From NCBI RefSeq assembly GCF_023656565.1, contig NZ_JAMOKG010000002.1:1432030-1496029 (forward strand): DNA of 64,000 bases, in the 5' to 3' direction. Position 1 is the stretch's first letter. Each line of letters opens with the position of its first letter. The translations under genes and the position numbers were made by a program. Under the pieces are notes generated by a model, which was given only the letters and a program-made list of their open reading frames with translations, was not told the origin of the DNA and made no database searches. The DNA comes from Flavobacterium tyrosinilyticum. GTDB lineage: Bacteria; Bacteroidota; Bacteroidia; Flavobacteriales; Flavobacteriaceae. Below are positions 41,610 to 50,914 of this stretch, piece by piece.

Positions 41610-43730
41610 ATGCCTATGACTTCAGAAATTCTACATACGACACTAAAAGAAAATTTTGGTTTCGAAAGATTCAGACCCAATCAAGAAACCATAATTAATA
41701 CCATATTATCTGGACAAGATACCTTGGCAATTATGCCCACTGGAGGTGGAAAATCAATATGTTTTCAACTACCAGCTTTAATTCTACCAGGAATAACAGT
41801 TGTTATATCACCTTTGATTGCATTAATGAAAGATCAGGTTGATAGTTTAAAGACAAACGGAATTTCTGCTTGTTTTATTAATAGCAGCCAATCTTCTCAA
41901 GAGCAGCAATATTATATTGATAATTTAAAAACAAATCATTTTAAGTTAGTTTATATCGCCCCTGAAAGTCTTTCTTATTTGGATATGGCTTTCAATGAGT
42001 TGAACATTAGCTTAATAGCAATTGATGAAGCACATTGTATTTCGTCTTGGGGTCATGACTTTAGACCTGCTTATACTAATTTGGGTTATTTGAAAAGTCG
42101 TTTCCCTTCTACTCCAATTTTAGCCTTAACTGCGACTGCTGACAAAGCAACACGAACAGATATAACCAAGCAATTAAATCTTAAGAATCCAAAAACGTTT
42201 ATCGCTTCTTTTGATAGAGCAAATTTGAGTCTGGAAGTTCGTCCTGCTTTGGATCGCGTTAAGCAAATCATTGATTTTATCGAAAACAAACCCAATGAAT
42301 CTGGAATAATTTATTGCTTGAGTCGTAAAACTACAGAAGAACTTGCTGAAAAACTCAAAAAGAACGGAATTGAAGCTAAAGCATATCATGCAGGCTTAGA
42401 TAATGAAACGCGTGCGAAAACTCAGGATCAATTTATTAATGACGATTGTCAAGTAGTTTGTGCTACTATTGCTTTCGGAATGGGAATTGACAAATCGAAT
42501 GTTCGCTGGGTTATTCATTACAATCTTCCAAAAAATATAGAAGGCTATTACCAAGAAATTGGACGTGCTGGACGTGACGGTTTACCAGCTGAAACCGTTT
42601 TGTTTGAAAGCTACGCCGATGTAATTCAATTGCAGAAATTTGCATCTGAAGGATTGAACTCGGATATTCAGCTTGCAAAATTAGATCGCATGAAGCAATA
42701 TGCCGATGCTGTAAGCTGTCGCAGAAAAATTCTGCTGTCTTATTTTGGCGAACTGGTAACTGAAAATTGCGGAAACTGCGATATTTGCAAAAATCCGCCA
42801 ACTTTTTTCGATGGGACGATTCTAGCGCAAAAAGCCTTATCTGCAATTGTACGATTAAAAGAATCTGAACCTCTAGCTGTAATTGTCGATTTTTTGAGAG
42901 GCTCGAGAAACGCATATATCTACGAAAAAAATTATCAAGAGCTAAAAACGTACGGAATTGGCGCTGATGTTTCTTGGTATGATTGGAATCAATATCTTAT
43001 TCAACTTATCAATTTAGGATATTGCGAAATTGCTTTTCATCAGCATAATAAAATTTTGCTTACTCCTTTTGCTAAGAAAGTTTTATTTGAAGGAGAAAAA
43101 GTGAAATTGACAACAGTTGTCAAAAAAGTAATTGACAAAAACGAAGCTAAGGAAGCAAAACCAAAAGCAGCTAAAAATTCTCTTTTTGAAATGCTTAGAA
43201 AACTACGCTACGAAATTGCTCAAGAAGAAGAAGTTCCTGCTTATGTTATTTTTAGCGATGCTTCATTGAGGCAAATGGAAGTTTTAAGACCAATGTCAGA
43301 TGAAGACTTCTTGGCAGTTGAAGGTGTCGGTAAAGCCAAGCTAGAAAAATACGGCGCGGATTTTATAAATGCTATCATCGAATTTCAACGAAACAAATCG
43401 GTTGTCAAAAAGGAGAAAAAAGAGAATACTTATAAAAAAACGCTAGAATTATTTCAAAGCGGACTTTCTGTTAAGGAAATTGCTGAGCAACGAAATCTGG
43501 GCGAAACTACAATTATTTCTCATTTGGCTAAATTATACGTTGACGGAAATGATATAGATTTAAGTCAATTTGTTTCGGAAGAGGAAATTCTTCAAATTGA
43601 AAAAGCTCAGATTGAATTAGAAAGTCCTAATGCATTAAGACCTTACTTCGATTACTTTGAAGAAAAAATGTCTTATGACAAGATTAGATTTGGATTGGCG
43701 TTCCTGGAGAGAAAGCATCAAACAGAATAA
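41610..43730 (+). CDS. recQ: ATP-dependent DNA helicase RecQ
   Basis: 706 residues from the ATG at 41610 (41616 is also possible; an in-frame TTG at 41595 is not favoured). Superfamily 2 motifs: FRPNQETIINTILSGQDTL, MPTGGGKSICFQLPAL (Walker A), IDEAHCISSWGHDFRPAY (DEAH box and aromatic-rich loop), ALTATADKATRTDI and YQEIGRAGRDG (motif VI). Zinc cysteines are in CRRKIL and NCGNCDICKNP, then the RQC winged helix. An HRDC domain (about 525-600) and a C-terminal helix-turn-helix region (GLSVKEIAEQRNLGETTIISHL) follow. It unwinds DNA in recombination and repair. Confidence 0.95.
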   Translation: MPMTSEILHTTLKENFGFERFRPNQETIINTILSGQDTLAIMPTGGGKSICFQLPALILPGITVVISPLIALMKDQVDSLKTNGISACFINSSQSSQEQQYYIDNLKTNHFKLVYIAPESLSYLDMAFNELNISLIAIDEAHCISSWGHDFRPAYTNLGYLKSRFPSTPILALTATADKATRTDITKQLNLKNPKTFIASFDRANLSLEVRPALDRVKQIIDFIENKPNESGIIYCLSRKTTEELAEKLKKNGIEAKAYHAGLDNETRAKTQDQFINDDCQVVCATIAFGMGIDKSNVRWVIHYNLPKNIEGYYQEIGRAGRDGLPAETVLFESYADVIQLQKFASEGLNSDIQLAKLDRMKQYADAVSCRRKILLSYFGELVTENCGNCDICKNPPTFFDGTILAQKALSAIVRLKESEPLAVIVDFLRGSRNAYIYEKNYQELKTYGIGADVSWYDWNQYLIQLINLGYCEIAFHQHNKILLTPFAKKVLFEGEKVKLTTVVKKVIDKNEAKEAKPKAAKNSLFEMLRKLRYEIAQEEEVPAYVIFSDASLRQMEVLRPMSDEDFLAVEGVGKAKLEKYGADFINAIIEFQRNKSVVKKEKKENTYKKTLELFQSGLSVKEIAEQRNLGETTIISHLAKLYVDGNDIDLSQFVSEEEILQIEKAQIELESPNALRPYFDYFEEKMSYDKIRFGLAFLERKHQTE

Positions 43731-43732
43731 AA

Positions 43733-43803
43733 AGGCTTCGACTTCGCTCAGCCCGACAGATCATTCATAAATTATATTGTCAGGCTGAGCGAAGTCGAAG
43801 CCC
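43733..43803. repeat. inverted repeat (CTTCGACTTCGCTCAG family)
   Basis: AGGCTTCGACTTCGCTCAGC at 43733 faces GCTGAGCGAAGTCGAAGCCC ending at 43803; the full 26-nt arms match at 24 positions. It lies in the convergent gap between recQ and the DinB gene, next to a separate terminator. A second copy is at 57421-57487. Confidence 0.88.
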
Positions 43804-43817
43804 TATTTCTAAAAGCA

Positions 43818-43851
43818 AAAAAACTGTACTTAAAAAAGTACAGTTTTTTTT
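43818..43851. terminator. bidirectional terminator
   Basis: AAAAACTGTACTT pairs with AAGTACAGTTTTT around a short A-rich loop, followed by T-runs on both strands. Confidence 0.88.
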
Positions 43852-43866
43852 GTTATAAAGTATATT

Positions 43867-44382
43867 TTACAAATATCGTTCCTCAAAAACTTTCTGATGG
43901 TGTTTTTGATGTCCAATAATGACAAAACCTAAAGCACGAACAGAAATCGGATTATTAGATGCAGTACCAATTCTCTTCAACTGTTCTTCAGATAAACTTT
44001 TGTAAAACAATAAAGTCGAATGTCTTACCGCTGAAAATTCAGTAAGCAGATCTTGAATACTTCTGCTGTTTGAATTTGTATTATCTGCATAATCATTTTC
44101 TTCAAAGCTTGGTAAAGGCGTTTTGTCGTTTCTTGAAAAACGCAAAGCACGATAAGCAAAAATTCTCTCCGTATCTATTACGTGCTGAATAATATCTTTG
44201 ATTGTCCACTTCCCTTCTGCGTAGCGATAATCAAATTTATCCATTGGAATATTTTGAACAAATCGAATGAACTCATGAAGAGAAATTTCCAATTCTTCAA
44301 TTAAAATACCATCTCCAGCTGCTTTAATGTAAGTTCCAAAATGACCTGAATATTCATTTTCCAATAATTCTGATGCTCTCAT
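43867..44382 (-). CDS. DinB family protein
   Basis: 171 residues, all-helical. Candidate metal histidines are in GKWTIKDIIQHVIDTERIFAYRALRFSRND and FVIIGHQKHHQKVFEERYL, the usual DinB positions. RALRFSRNDKTPLPSFEENDYA is typical of Bacteroidota members. The thiol or metal-dependent reaction is unknown. It lies 11 nt downstream of ppc and may be co-transcribed. Confidence 0.85.
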   Translation of the reverse strand: MRASELLENEYSGHFGTYIKAAGDGILIEELEISLHEFIRFVQNIPMDKFDYRYAEGKWTIKDIIQHVIDTERIFAYRALRFSRNDKTPLPSFEENDYADNTNSNSRSIQDLLTEFSAVRHSTLLFYKSLSEEQLKRIGTASNNPISVRALGFVIIGHQKHHQKVFEERYL

Positions 44383-44393
44383 TTTTTATTTTT

Positions 44394-46979
44394 TTAAGCT
44401 GAGTTTCTACTTGCATTCGTATTTCCGAATAGTGATCTCGTTACGATTTTCTCATAAACTTTAATCAATTCTTCATCAGGAGTTTGTTCTTTGTTTAGCT
44501 CATTGATTCTCAATAAAGCATATTGCTGAATTGTCAATAAAGGTAAAACAATACGCTCTCTTATTTGAATAGAAGCAATACCATCAGGATAATTTTCCAT
44601 CAATGTTTTATGATCAGCAATTTTCAACAAAAGACGTTTTGTTTCTGAGAACTCATCGTAAATAATCTGCCAGAATTCGCCAAACTCAGGATCATTTTTC
44701 ATGTAAGCTGTCAAAGGCAAGAATGATTTTGCTAATGACATCATACTGTTTTCAAGCAAAGTTTTGAAAAACAATGAATTGTGATATAAATCGCTTACTT
44801 TATTCCATTGACCAGATTCTTCAAAATGTTTTAAAGCCGAACCTACTCCAAAAAATCCTGGAACGTTTTGCTTTAATTGACTCCATGAACCTACGAACGG
44901 AATTGCTCTTAAATCAGCAAAATCTAAAGATTCAGATTTACTTCTTTTTGAAGGACGGCTTCCAATGTTGGTTTTTGAGTAATATTTCAGCGTACTCATT
45001 TTTTCTAAATACGGAATAAACTTTGGATGGTTTTTGAAACTTAAATATTTCTCATAACCTAAATTAGCCAAATCCGTTAAAATTTGAGTTTCATCAGCTG
45101 TCAGTTCATTTTTCTCTTTACTAAATACTTGATTGGTAACACCAGCACTCAATAAGTTTTCGATATTGTAACGGCAAGAATCTAAAGTTCCAAAATTAGA
45201 GCTAATAGTCTGACCTTGAACTGTAATCTGAATCTCGTTGTTTTCAATTTTTGGACCTAAAGAAGCATAGAATTTATGTGTTTTTCCACCGCCACGAGCT
45301 GGAGGCCCACCACGTCCGTCAAAGAAAATAGCTTTAATTCCGTATTCTCTAGAAATTTTAGTCAATGAAATTTTAGCTTGATAAATACTCCAGTTTGCCA
45401 TTAAATAGCCACCATCTTTAGTTCCGTCAGAAAATCCAAGCATTATAGTTTGCTTATTTCCTCTTGATTTTAAATGCTTAGCATATTCTGGATTGGTATA
45501 CAATTGCTCCATAATGGCATGTGCATTTTGTAAATCGTCTACAGATTCAAAAAGCGGAATAATATCAACTGTTGGTTTTTCCCAATTATTCAAACGAATC
45601 ATCGCAAATGTTTCCATCACATTCAGCGCGCTTTCGTTATTACTGATAATATAACGGTTCGCTCCTTCTTCACCATTATTCTGCTGAATGGTTTTAATAG
45701 CTTGAACAGATTCTAAAGTATATCTGGTGATTTCATTTTCGAAATCGACTGGATTTAGATTTCCTTTAACTTTCGATAAAACATCAATTTTTTGATCTTC
45801 TGTCAATTCGAAATAATTCTTTGGGAAAACATCTGAACCAGAGTTCAAATAGTAATCTACTACATCTTTGAAAACGGCATTATGAATTTTACTATTCTGA
45901 CGAATATCTAAAGTTGCAAAATGGAATCCGAACAAATTAATTTTTACTAAAAGCGCATCTAATTCATCCAAATATAAAGATTGATGTTTCTCAATAATTA
46001 TATCTCTAATTTTGTTTAGTTGAGTCAATAATTCTTCTAAAGTAATAAAAATATCTCCTTTAGAATAGAACACAGAACGGTAAAGTTTATGTTCAAGTTC
46101 TGCTACTAAATCATCTACACCTGAGAAAGTTAGCTTACGTTTTAAATTTCTCATTTCTACATAATAGCACTTCAAAATTGAGGTACGTAAACGATCTGCA
46201 ACTTTAAGTGTAATATCGGTAGTAACAAAAGGATTTCCATCACGATCACCTCCTGGCCAGAAACCCAATTTTACTAATTGATTATGAATTGGATTTCCAT
46301 TTAAAATGTTCTTCTGCAAATAATGCACAATTTCTCCTGCTGTAGCATAAAATACATTTTCTAGGTACCAGATCAAGCTTACTGCTTCATCATAAGGATT
46401 TGGTTTTTCTTTCTGAATGAAAGGCGTTTTTCCTAATTGAGCTAGTAATTGTTTAATTTGAAGTAAATCGTTCTGACGAATAGCTTCCGTCAAGTCATTT
46501 ATAATTCCTAAAACGGGTCCAGGATAAAACTGAGTAGGATGCGCTGTTAAAACTGTACGAACGTTAAAGTTTTCTAGAAACTCTACCAATTCGTCATCTT
46601 TCTCTTTAGCATCAGATTTCTCCTTAATATCACGAAGAGATCCACGCCCTTCCATGTTGTTAACTTCTGGAAAAGCAGCATCTTCAATAGCATCAAACAA
46701 TACAATTTGACGTTCTATATACTGAATAAATCGAAACATAAGATCGATTTTTTCATCTTCAGAAGTATTGTTTAAGAATTTATTAGAAAAGAAATCTACG
46801 ATCTCTTTTGGTGTTTCTTGTTTTTTAAAGCCCGTTTCGCAAGTCTCTGTAAATAAAGGAAGTAAAACTCCTGTATTATCTATAGAGTCAAAAGGTAATG
46901 TTATGAAAACACTATTATAAATGTGATATTTTGAGAGAACGTCTTGATTAAAGCGTTCAATTTTTGGCAACGTATACAT
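44394..46979 (-). CDS. ppc: phosphoenolpyruvate carboxylase
   Basis: 861 residues. It carboxylates PEP to oxaloacetate to refill the TCA cycle. Active-site regions: VRTVLTAHPTQFYPGPVLG (catalytic His, about 140), KLGFWPGGDRDGNPFVT, IMLGFSDGTKDGGYLMANW, and the glycine-rich FFDGRGGPPARGGGKTHKFY. The C-terminal TRSLFGNTNASRNSA replaces the usual QNTG end, as in other Bacteroidota. The N-terminus lacks the plant phosphorylation site. A DinB gene follows at 11 nt; an Lrp-type gene lies upstream. Confidence 0.93.
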   Translation of the reverse strand: MYTLPKIERFNQDVLSKYHIYNSVFITLPFDSIDNTGVLLPLFTETCETGFKKQETPKEIVDFFSNKFLNNTSEDEKIDLMFRFIQYIERQIVLFDAIEDAAFPEVNNMEGRGSLRDIKEKSDAKEKDDELVEFLENFNVRTVLTAHPTQFYPGPVLGIINDLTEAIRQNDLLQIKQLLAQLGKTPFIQKEKPNPYDEAVSLIWYLENVFYATAGEIVHYLQKNILNGNPIHNQLVKLGFWPGGDRDGNPFVTTDITLKVADRLRTSILKCYYVEMRNLKRKLTFSGVDDLVAELEHKLYRSVFYSKGDIFITLEELLTQLNKIRDIIIEKHQSLYLDELDALLVKINLFGFHFATLDIRQNSKIHNAVFKDVVDYYLNSGSDVFPKNYFELTEDQKIDVLSKVKGNLNPVDFENEITRYTLESVQAIKTIQQNNGEEGANRYIISNNESALNVMETFAMIRLNNWEKPTVDIIPLFESVDDLQNAHAIMEQLYTNPEYAKHLKSRGNKQTIMLGFSDGTKDGGYLMANWSIYQAKISLTKISREYGIKAIFFDGRGGPPARGGGKTHKFYASLGPKIENNEIQITVQGQTISSNFGTLDSCRYNIENLLSAGVTNQVFSKEKNELTADETQILTDLANLGYEKYLSFKNHPKFIPYLEKMSTLKYYSKTNIGSRPSKRSKSESLDFADLRAIPFVGSWSQLKQNVPGFFGVGSALKHFEESGQWNKVSDLYHNSLFFKTLLENSMMSLAKSFLPLTAYMKNDPEFGEFWQIIYDEFSETKRLLLKIADHKTLMENYPDGIASIQIRERIVLPLLTIQQYALLRINELNKEQTPDEELIKVYEKIVTRSLFGNTNASRNSA

Positions 46980-47012
46980 AATCGTGTTATAGTTGGTTGG
47001 TTAATTAGTCAT

Positions 47013-47041
47013 AAAAAAACCCCAAGAATAAACTTGAGGTT
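47013..47041 (-). terminator. terminator of the Lrp/AsnC gene
   Basis: On the minus strand AACCTCAAG, loop TTTATT, CTTGGGGTT, then a T7 run. One G-T pair is in the stem. Confidence 0.82.
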
Positions 47042-47071
47042 ATATTTTAATATAGCATTCAAGAAAAGTTC

Positions 47072-47551
47072 TTACATATTTTTGAAAATAGTATGCATCA
47101 AACGCTTCTTATCGTTTATACTTTCCTCTAATGAAATCATTGTTTCTGTTCTGTAAACACCATCAATATCGTCAATCATAAAGATAACTTCTTTCGCATG
47201 TTTAGTATCTTTTGCTCTAATTTTACAAAAGATGTTAAATTTTCCTGTAGTTACAGAAGCTACAGTTACGAATGGAATTTGATTGATTCTCTCTAATACA
47301 AATTTAGTTTGAGATGTATTATTAAGAAAAACCCCTACATAAGCAATAAATGAATAACCTAATTTATCGTAATCCAAGGCTAATGAAGACCCCATGATGA
47401 TACCGGCATCTTCCATCTTTTTAACTCTAACGTGTACTGTACCAGCAGATATCAATAGTTTTTTTGCAATGTCAGTAAACGGAACTCTCGTATTGTCTAT
47501 TAACATATCTAAAATCTGGTGATCTACTTCATCTAAACGAAATTTACTCAT
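47072..47551 (-). CDS. Lrp/AsnC family transcriptional regulator
   Basis: 159 residues. An N-terminal helix-turn-helix (VDHQILDMLIDNTRVPFTDIAKKLLISAGTVHVRVKKMEDAG) and a C-terminal RAM ligand-binding domain (ALDYDKLGYSFIAYVGVFLN, KFNIFCKIRAKDTKHAKEVI). It should respond to an amino acid or related effector. ISAGTVHVRVKKM is characteristic of a flavobacterial Lrp subgroup. Its targets are not shown by the sequence. Confidence 0.9.
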   Translation of the reverse strand: MSKFRLDEVDHQILDMLIDNTRVPFTDIAKKLLISAGTVHVRVKKMEDAGIIMGSSLALDYDKLGYSFIAYVGVFLNNTSQTKFVLERINQIPFVTVASVTTGKFNIFCKIRAKDTKHAKEVIFMIDDIDGVYRTETMISLEESINDKKRLMHTIFKNM

Positions 47552-47628
47552 AATTGTTTAATTAATATTACTAATTGCTATTACAAAGTATAAAATTATA
47601 TATAAAAAACAACAAATTCACATAAAAA

Positions 47629-48783
47629 TTAACTTTTTATTAATCCGTTAACAAATTTAACATTTTTATTTAAATAAAAATTTGCTTTCTGACCCGTTTT
47701 TGGAAAATTTTGGAAATCGTCCGAATATTCTGCGCCTTTTGCGTCGTATTCGTAATGACCAAAATAATTTTCCAGCTCACCTACTTCTACTATGTAAGCA
47801 TTAAAATGAATCTTATTTTCGATTAATTCTTCTTTGTATTGTGCGACAAAATTCGTAATAATTTCGATACCATCATAATTTATTTTGACATTTTTATACA
47901 TAAAATCATAAAAAACCACGTTATTTTGTGAAATATTCAAATATTCGGAAAATCTATTGTCAACTAAATCGTTTTCGAATATTAGTTTGAAGCTTAAAAT
48001 TAACGAGAAAAATATGAATTTCCTTGTAATTTCTCGCTCGTAATCTTCTGGAAAGTGGCCAGCCTCAAACAAGATAGTAGGAACACCTAAAAATTGAAAA
48101 GTGTCTCCTATACAATTAATATTGAACGAATCATCAAAGCGGCCGACCTGTCCAGGAATGTATTTTTGAAGTTCTTCATTGATTCCTGCAATAATATTTA
48201 TCGCTTTCAATCTGTTATCGTTCACTTCTCTCTCCTCATTATAAGAAGGAGCTAGAAAAGAAACTGTTGCTGGTTTTCCAGTTGTTCCTGCGCCAAATAT
48301 AGTACGCTGGTCGTGAAGGTTAAAACAGAAATCAGGTTTAAATTTTTCAAATACTTCACGTAGAACTTTGCTTTCTGGCTGTGTCAGGTCTTGAGAATCA
48401 CGATTTAAATCTACTTCGTTTGCATTTGCTCGTGTGTATAGTCTAGCTCCATCAGGATTAAGCATTGGAATACAGTAGAAAGTAAAAGTCTCTAGCATTT
48501 GCTTAGCAAAATCAGTATCGTCATTTAATAAATTAATGAAATCAAATAAAGCTTTTGTTGTTGTGCTTTCGTTACCATGCATTTGAGACCATAAATAAAC
48601 ACGTGTCTTTCCTGTTCCGATTTGATAACTATATATAGGTTCGCCCAAAACAGATGTACCAATAATCTCCACTTGACCATTTGTATTTAACGTATCTAAA
48701 AGAGGTTTTATATGGTCTAAAGTAAGATACCTTCCAGATATCGACTGTTCCTTGTATTGTGTAAAAAGCTGTTCTAAATTCAT
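47629..48783 (-). CDS. M14-family zinc carboxypeptidase-like enzyme
   Basis: 384 residues without a signal peptide, so cytoplasmic. Zinc ligands: His and Glu in WSQMHGNESTTTKALFDF (HxxE) and His in FCFNLHDQRTIFGA. The putative catalytic Glu is in TILFEAGHFPEDYER. The fold suggests a carboxypeptidase or a deacylase of the AspA/succinylglutamate type. The promoter region carries TTTACA..TGTAAA palindromes shared with the divergent XRE gene, so its expression is likely regulated by that protein. Confidence 0.85.
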   Translation of the reverse strand: MNLEQLFTQYKEQSISGRYLTLDHIKPLLDTLNTNGQVEIIGTSVLGEPIYSYQIGTGKTRVYLWSQMHGNESTTTKALFDFINLLNDDTDFAKQMLETFTFYCIPMLNPDGARLYTRANANEVDLNRDSQDLTQPESKVLREVFEKFKPDFCFNLHDQRTIFGAGTTGKPATVSFLAPSYNEEREVNDNRLKAINIIAGINEELQKYIPGQVGRFDDSFNINCIGDTFQFLGVPTILFEAGHFPEDYEREITRKFIFFSLILSFKLIFENDLVDNRFSEYLNISQNNVVFYDFMYKNVKINYDGIEIITNFVAQYKEELIENKIHFNAYIVEVGELENYFGHYEYDAKGAEYSDDFQNFPKTGQKANFYLNKNVKFVNGLIKS

Positions 48784-48797
48784 TATATTTTGATTAG

Positions 48798-48811
48798 TTT
48801 ACAAAAGTAAA
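48798..48811 (-). promoter_or_regulatory. palindrome covering the -7 box of the M14 gene
   Basis: Plus-strand TTTACAAAAGTAAA has 5-bp arms. On the minus strand it contains TACTTTTG (48802-48809), a TAnnTTTG -7 box, about 19 nt before the M14 start codon. A regulator bound here would block the promoter. Confidence 0.6.
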
Positions 48812-48821
48812 TATCTTTATT

Positions 48822-48835
48822 TTTACAATTGTAAA
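48822..48835. promoter_or_regulatory. perfect palindrome TTTACAATTGTAAA
   Basis: A 14-bp perfect palindrome centred 24 bp from the one at 48798. It overlaps the likely -33 region of the M14 promoter. Half-sites TTTGTAAA also occur at 48861-48868 and 48873-48880. The rest of the interval 48784-49094 is AT-rich, with no gene that I can see. Confidence 0.6.
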
Positions 48836-49053
48836 CAAAAGAAAAATTTATTAATTTAGATTTGTAAACAGTTTTGTAAATTATTTATTTGTTTAAGCTT
48901 TAACTTGTTTTAATAGAGCTATTTAATTCGTTTAAGCTTTATAAATATATTAATTTCAGTTAATTATAAAGCTTTATATAAATTTTATATTTAACATAAA
49001 ACTAAACTCCTATTAAAAATGCAACAACAAGACAGAAACGCTTTTCTTTTTTG

Positions 49054-49067
49054 TTTACATTTGTAAA
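49054..49067 (+). promoter_or_regulatory. palindrome covering the -7 box of the XRE gene
   Basis: TTTACATTTGTAAA has perfect TTTACA/TGTAAA arms. It contains TACATTTG (49056-49063), the -7 box of the XRE gene, whose ATG is at 49095. This arrangement suggests autorepression. Confidence 0.62.
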
Positions 49068-49094
49068 TAAAATAATTTAAAACATAAATTCACA

Positions 49095-49544
49095 ATGGTA
49101 AACATAGATGATTTTGTAAAAAGACTCGAAACCATATTAGATTATTATGGTTTAAATGCATCTAGCTTTGCAGATAAAATTGGTGTGCAACGTTCTAGTA
49201 TGTCTCATCTTTTATCTGGCAGAAACAAGCCAAGTTTAGATTTTGTAATGAAAATTCTAGAGGTTTTCCCTGATGTTGATCTATATTGGATTTTAGTTGG
49301 GAAAGGAAGTTTTCCTAAAAACCATGACGAAAATTTAGAAATTCAAGAATCTCCTACTCCAATTTCATCTCATGAAAATATGGGTACAGATTTATTTTCT
49401 TCCATTGAAAAAAATGAACAAGAAAAGAGCGAAATAAAAAAAGTATCACCTTCAAAAAATGCAACTATTAATTTTGAAGATGATGAAATTGAAAAAATAG
49501 TCTTATTCTACAAAAATGGAACTTTTAAAGCCTATTCTCCGTGA
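49095..49544 (+). CDS. XRE-family helix-turn-helix regulator
   Basis: 149 residues. The XRE helix-turn-helix is at about 7-62 (FVKRLETILDYYGLNASSFADKIGVQRSSMSHLLSGRNKPSLDFVMKILEVF), followed by the YWILVGKGSFP tail usual in this group. The C-terminal half is charged and probably disordered (ENLEIQESPTPISSHENMG, EKNEQEKSEIKKVSPSKN). It is divergent from the M14 gene. The palindromes at 48798, 48822 and 49054 are likely its operators. Confidence 0.88.
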   Translation: MVNIDDFVKRLETILDYYGLNASSFADKIGVQRSSMSHLLSGRNKPSLDFVMKILEVFPDVDLYWILVGKGSFPKNHDENLEIQESPTPISSHENMGTDLFSSIEKNEQEKSEIKKVSPSKNATINFEDDEIEKIVLFYKNGTFKAYSP

Positions 49545-49628
49545 TGCAAAAATTAGCGCGTATTTGATTCCTAGTACAGAAAATTTTCAAATATGCAATT
49601 CTCACGCGTTTGAAAAAATTCTCAGAAA

Positions 49629-50180
49629 TTACAATTTGACTCCATTTTCAGGAATTTTCCCCAAAACTCCTTCGTAGTGTTTTTTTAAGATTTCAAAATC
49701 GGCTTCATAATTTCCAGTTGGATAAAATGGCTTGCCCAGATTCACTTCTTTTTTACCCCAATCAAAAGCTACGGGAACAATTGGAACATTCGCTTTAAGC
49801 GCGATAAAATAAAATCCTGTTTTAATTTCTTTTACTTTTTTCCTAGTTCCTTCTGGAGCAACAGCCAAACGAAAGATCTCTTTTCTATCAAAAATTGCAG
49901 CAATAGAATCTACTTTATTTAATCCGCCGGAACGATCTAAAGGCTCTCCTCCAACATTTCTAAAATAATAACCAAACGGAAAACGAAACAATTCTTTCTT
50001 TCCCACCCAATTCATCTGTAGTCCAGAGATGCCTCGAGTAAAAAGTCCGATATAAAAATCATGATTACTCGTATGAGGCATTACCATGAGAATACATTTT
50101 TTAATTTCTGCATTTTCGATTCCTACTATTTTCCAGCTCATTAGCTTAAAAAAGATGAATTTATAGAATAGTTTTTTCAT
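49629..50180 (-). CDS. PlsC-type acyltransferase
   Basis: 183 residues. The acyltransferase motif HxxxxD is in VMPHTSNHDFYIGLFTRG, and the substrate motif is VAPEGTRKKVKEIKTGFYF, then VPIVPVAFDWGKKEVNLGKPF. It resembles 1-acyl-glycerol-3-phosphate acyltransferases but is short and begins right at the catalytic domain, so it may acylate another glycerolipid. It acts at the inner membrane. Confidence 0.85.
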   Translation of the reverse strand: MKKLFYKFIFFKLMSWKIVGIENAEIKKCILMVMPHTSNHDFYIGLFTRGISGLQMNWVGKKELFRFPFGYYFRNVGGEPLDRSGGLNKVDSIAAIFDRKEIFRLAVAPEGTRKKVKEIKTGFYFIALKANVPIVPVAFDWGKKEVNLGKPFYPTGNYEADFEILKKHYEGVLGKIPENGVKL

Positions 50181-50244
50181 TAAAGATTTAATATTTCGTG
50201 CAAAATAAAAGATTTAATGGTAAATTTGAGTAAAAGCATAAAAA

Positions 50245-50910
50245 ATGATTCGAAAATTTTTCAGTTACTTAATTCCTATAAAAATATTTAAGAAAAAATC
50301 AACCCGAAGTAAAATGATCGAAGTTACTTGGGCAAATGGGGAGTTAGTATTGGACACTGAAAACACAAATTATTCGTACGGAAGCCTGCAGCGTATATTA
50401 CGATACGGACTTCGAAATATTGGTTACGATAAAATTGTAGAAATGGAGCACATCTTATTATTGGGTGTAGCGGGCGGAAGCGTAGTTAAAACATTAGTAG
50501 ACGAGATCGAATACAAGGAAAAGATTACTGGCGTAGAAATCGATCCTGATATGATTGAGATTGCAAATCAGTATTTTAACCTTAATCAAATTAAGCAGTT
50601 GGAAGTAGTTATTGATGATGCATTTGAATTTGTTTTAAAAACAAAAGAAAAATACGATCTTATAATAATTGATATTTTTGAAGATACACATATGCCTAAC
50701 TTTTTGTTTGAGAAGTTTTTTGTAGATAGAATCTGCACGATTTTAAAAGATGCTGGTTTTGTTTTATTCAACACCATGATATTAGACGAAGCCCACAATG
50801 TTCGAAATAGAAAGTATGTGACTGAAGTTAATCCGAAATTTTTTCAAACCAAAATGCTGCCCCGAATCGAAGTACATAATGAATTAATAATTATAAATAA
50901 AGTTGCCTAG
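50245..50910 (+). CDS. spermidine-synthase-like class I methyltransferase-fold protein
   Basis: 221 residues with the SpeE/MTase Rossmann fold: ILLLGVAGGSVVKTLVDEIE, KITGVEIDPDMIEIANQYFNL, VVIDDAFEFVLKTKEKYDLIIIDIFEDTHMP and LFNTMILDEAHNVR. The SpeE N-terminal beta-domain is reduced to TWANGELVLDTENTNYSYGS, and the usual aminopropyl-acceptor DASD/DSSD-type motif is not kept (DIFEDTH), so a methyltransferase or other role is as likely as polyamine synthesis. It nearly abuts the M23 peptidase gene. Confidence 0.75.
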   Translation: MIRKFFSYLIPIKIFKKKSTRSKMIEVTWANGELVLDTENTNYSYGSLQRILRYGLRNIGYDKIVEMEHILLLGVAGGSVVKTLVDEIEYKEKITGVEIDPDMIEIANQYFNLNQIKQLEVVIDDAFEFVLKTKEKYDLIIIDIFEDTHMPNFLFEKFFVDRICTILKDAGFVLFNTMILDEAHNVRNRKYVTEVNPKFFQTKMLPRIEVHNELIIINKVA

Positions 50911-50914
50911 TTTT

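Noticed and set aside
50245-50910. Calling this gene speE (spermidine synthase)
   Set aside because: The N-terminal domain and the acceptor-site motif of true SpeE are not conserved, so only fold similarity is claimed.
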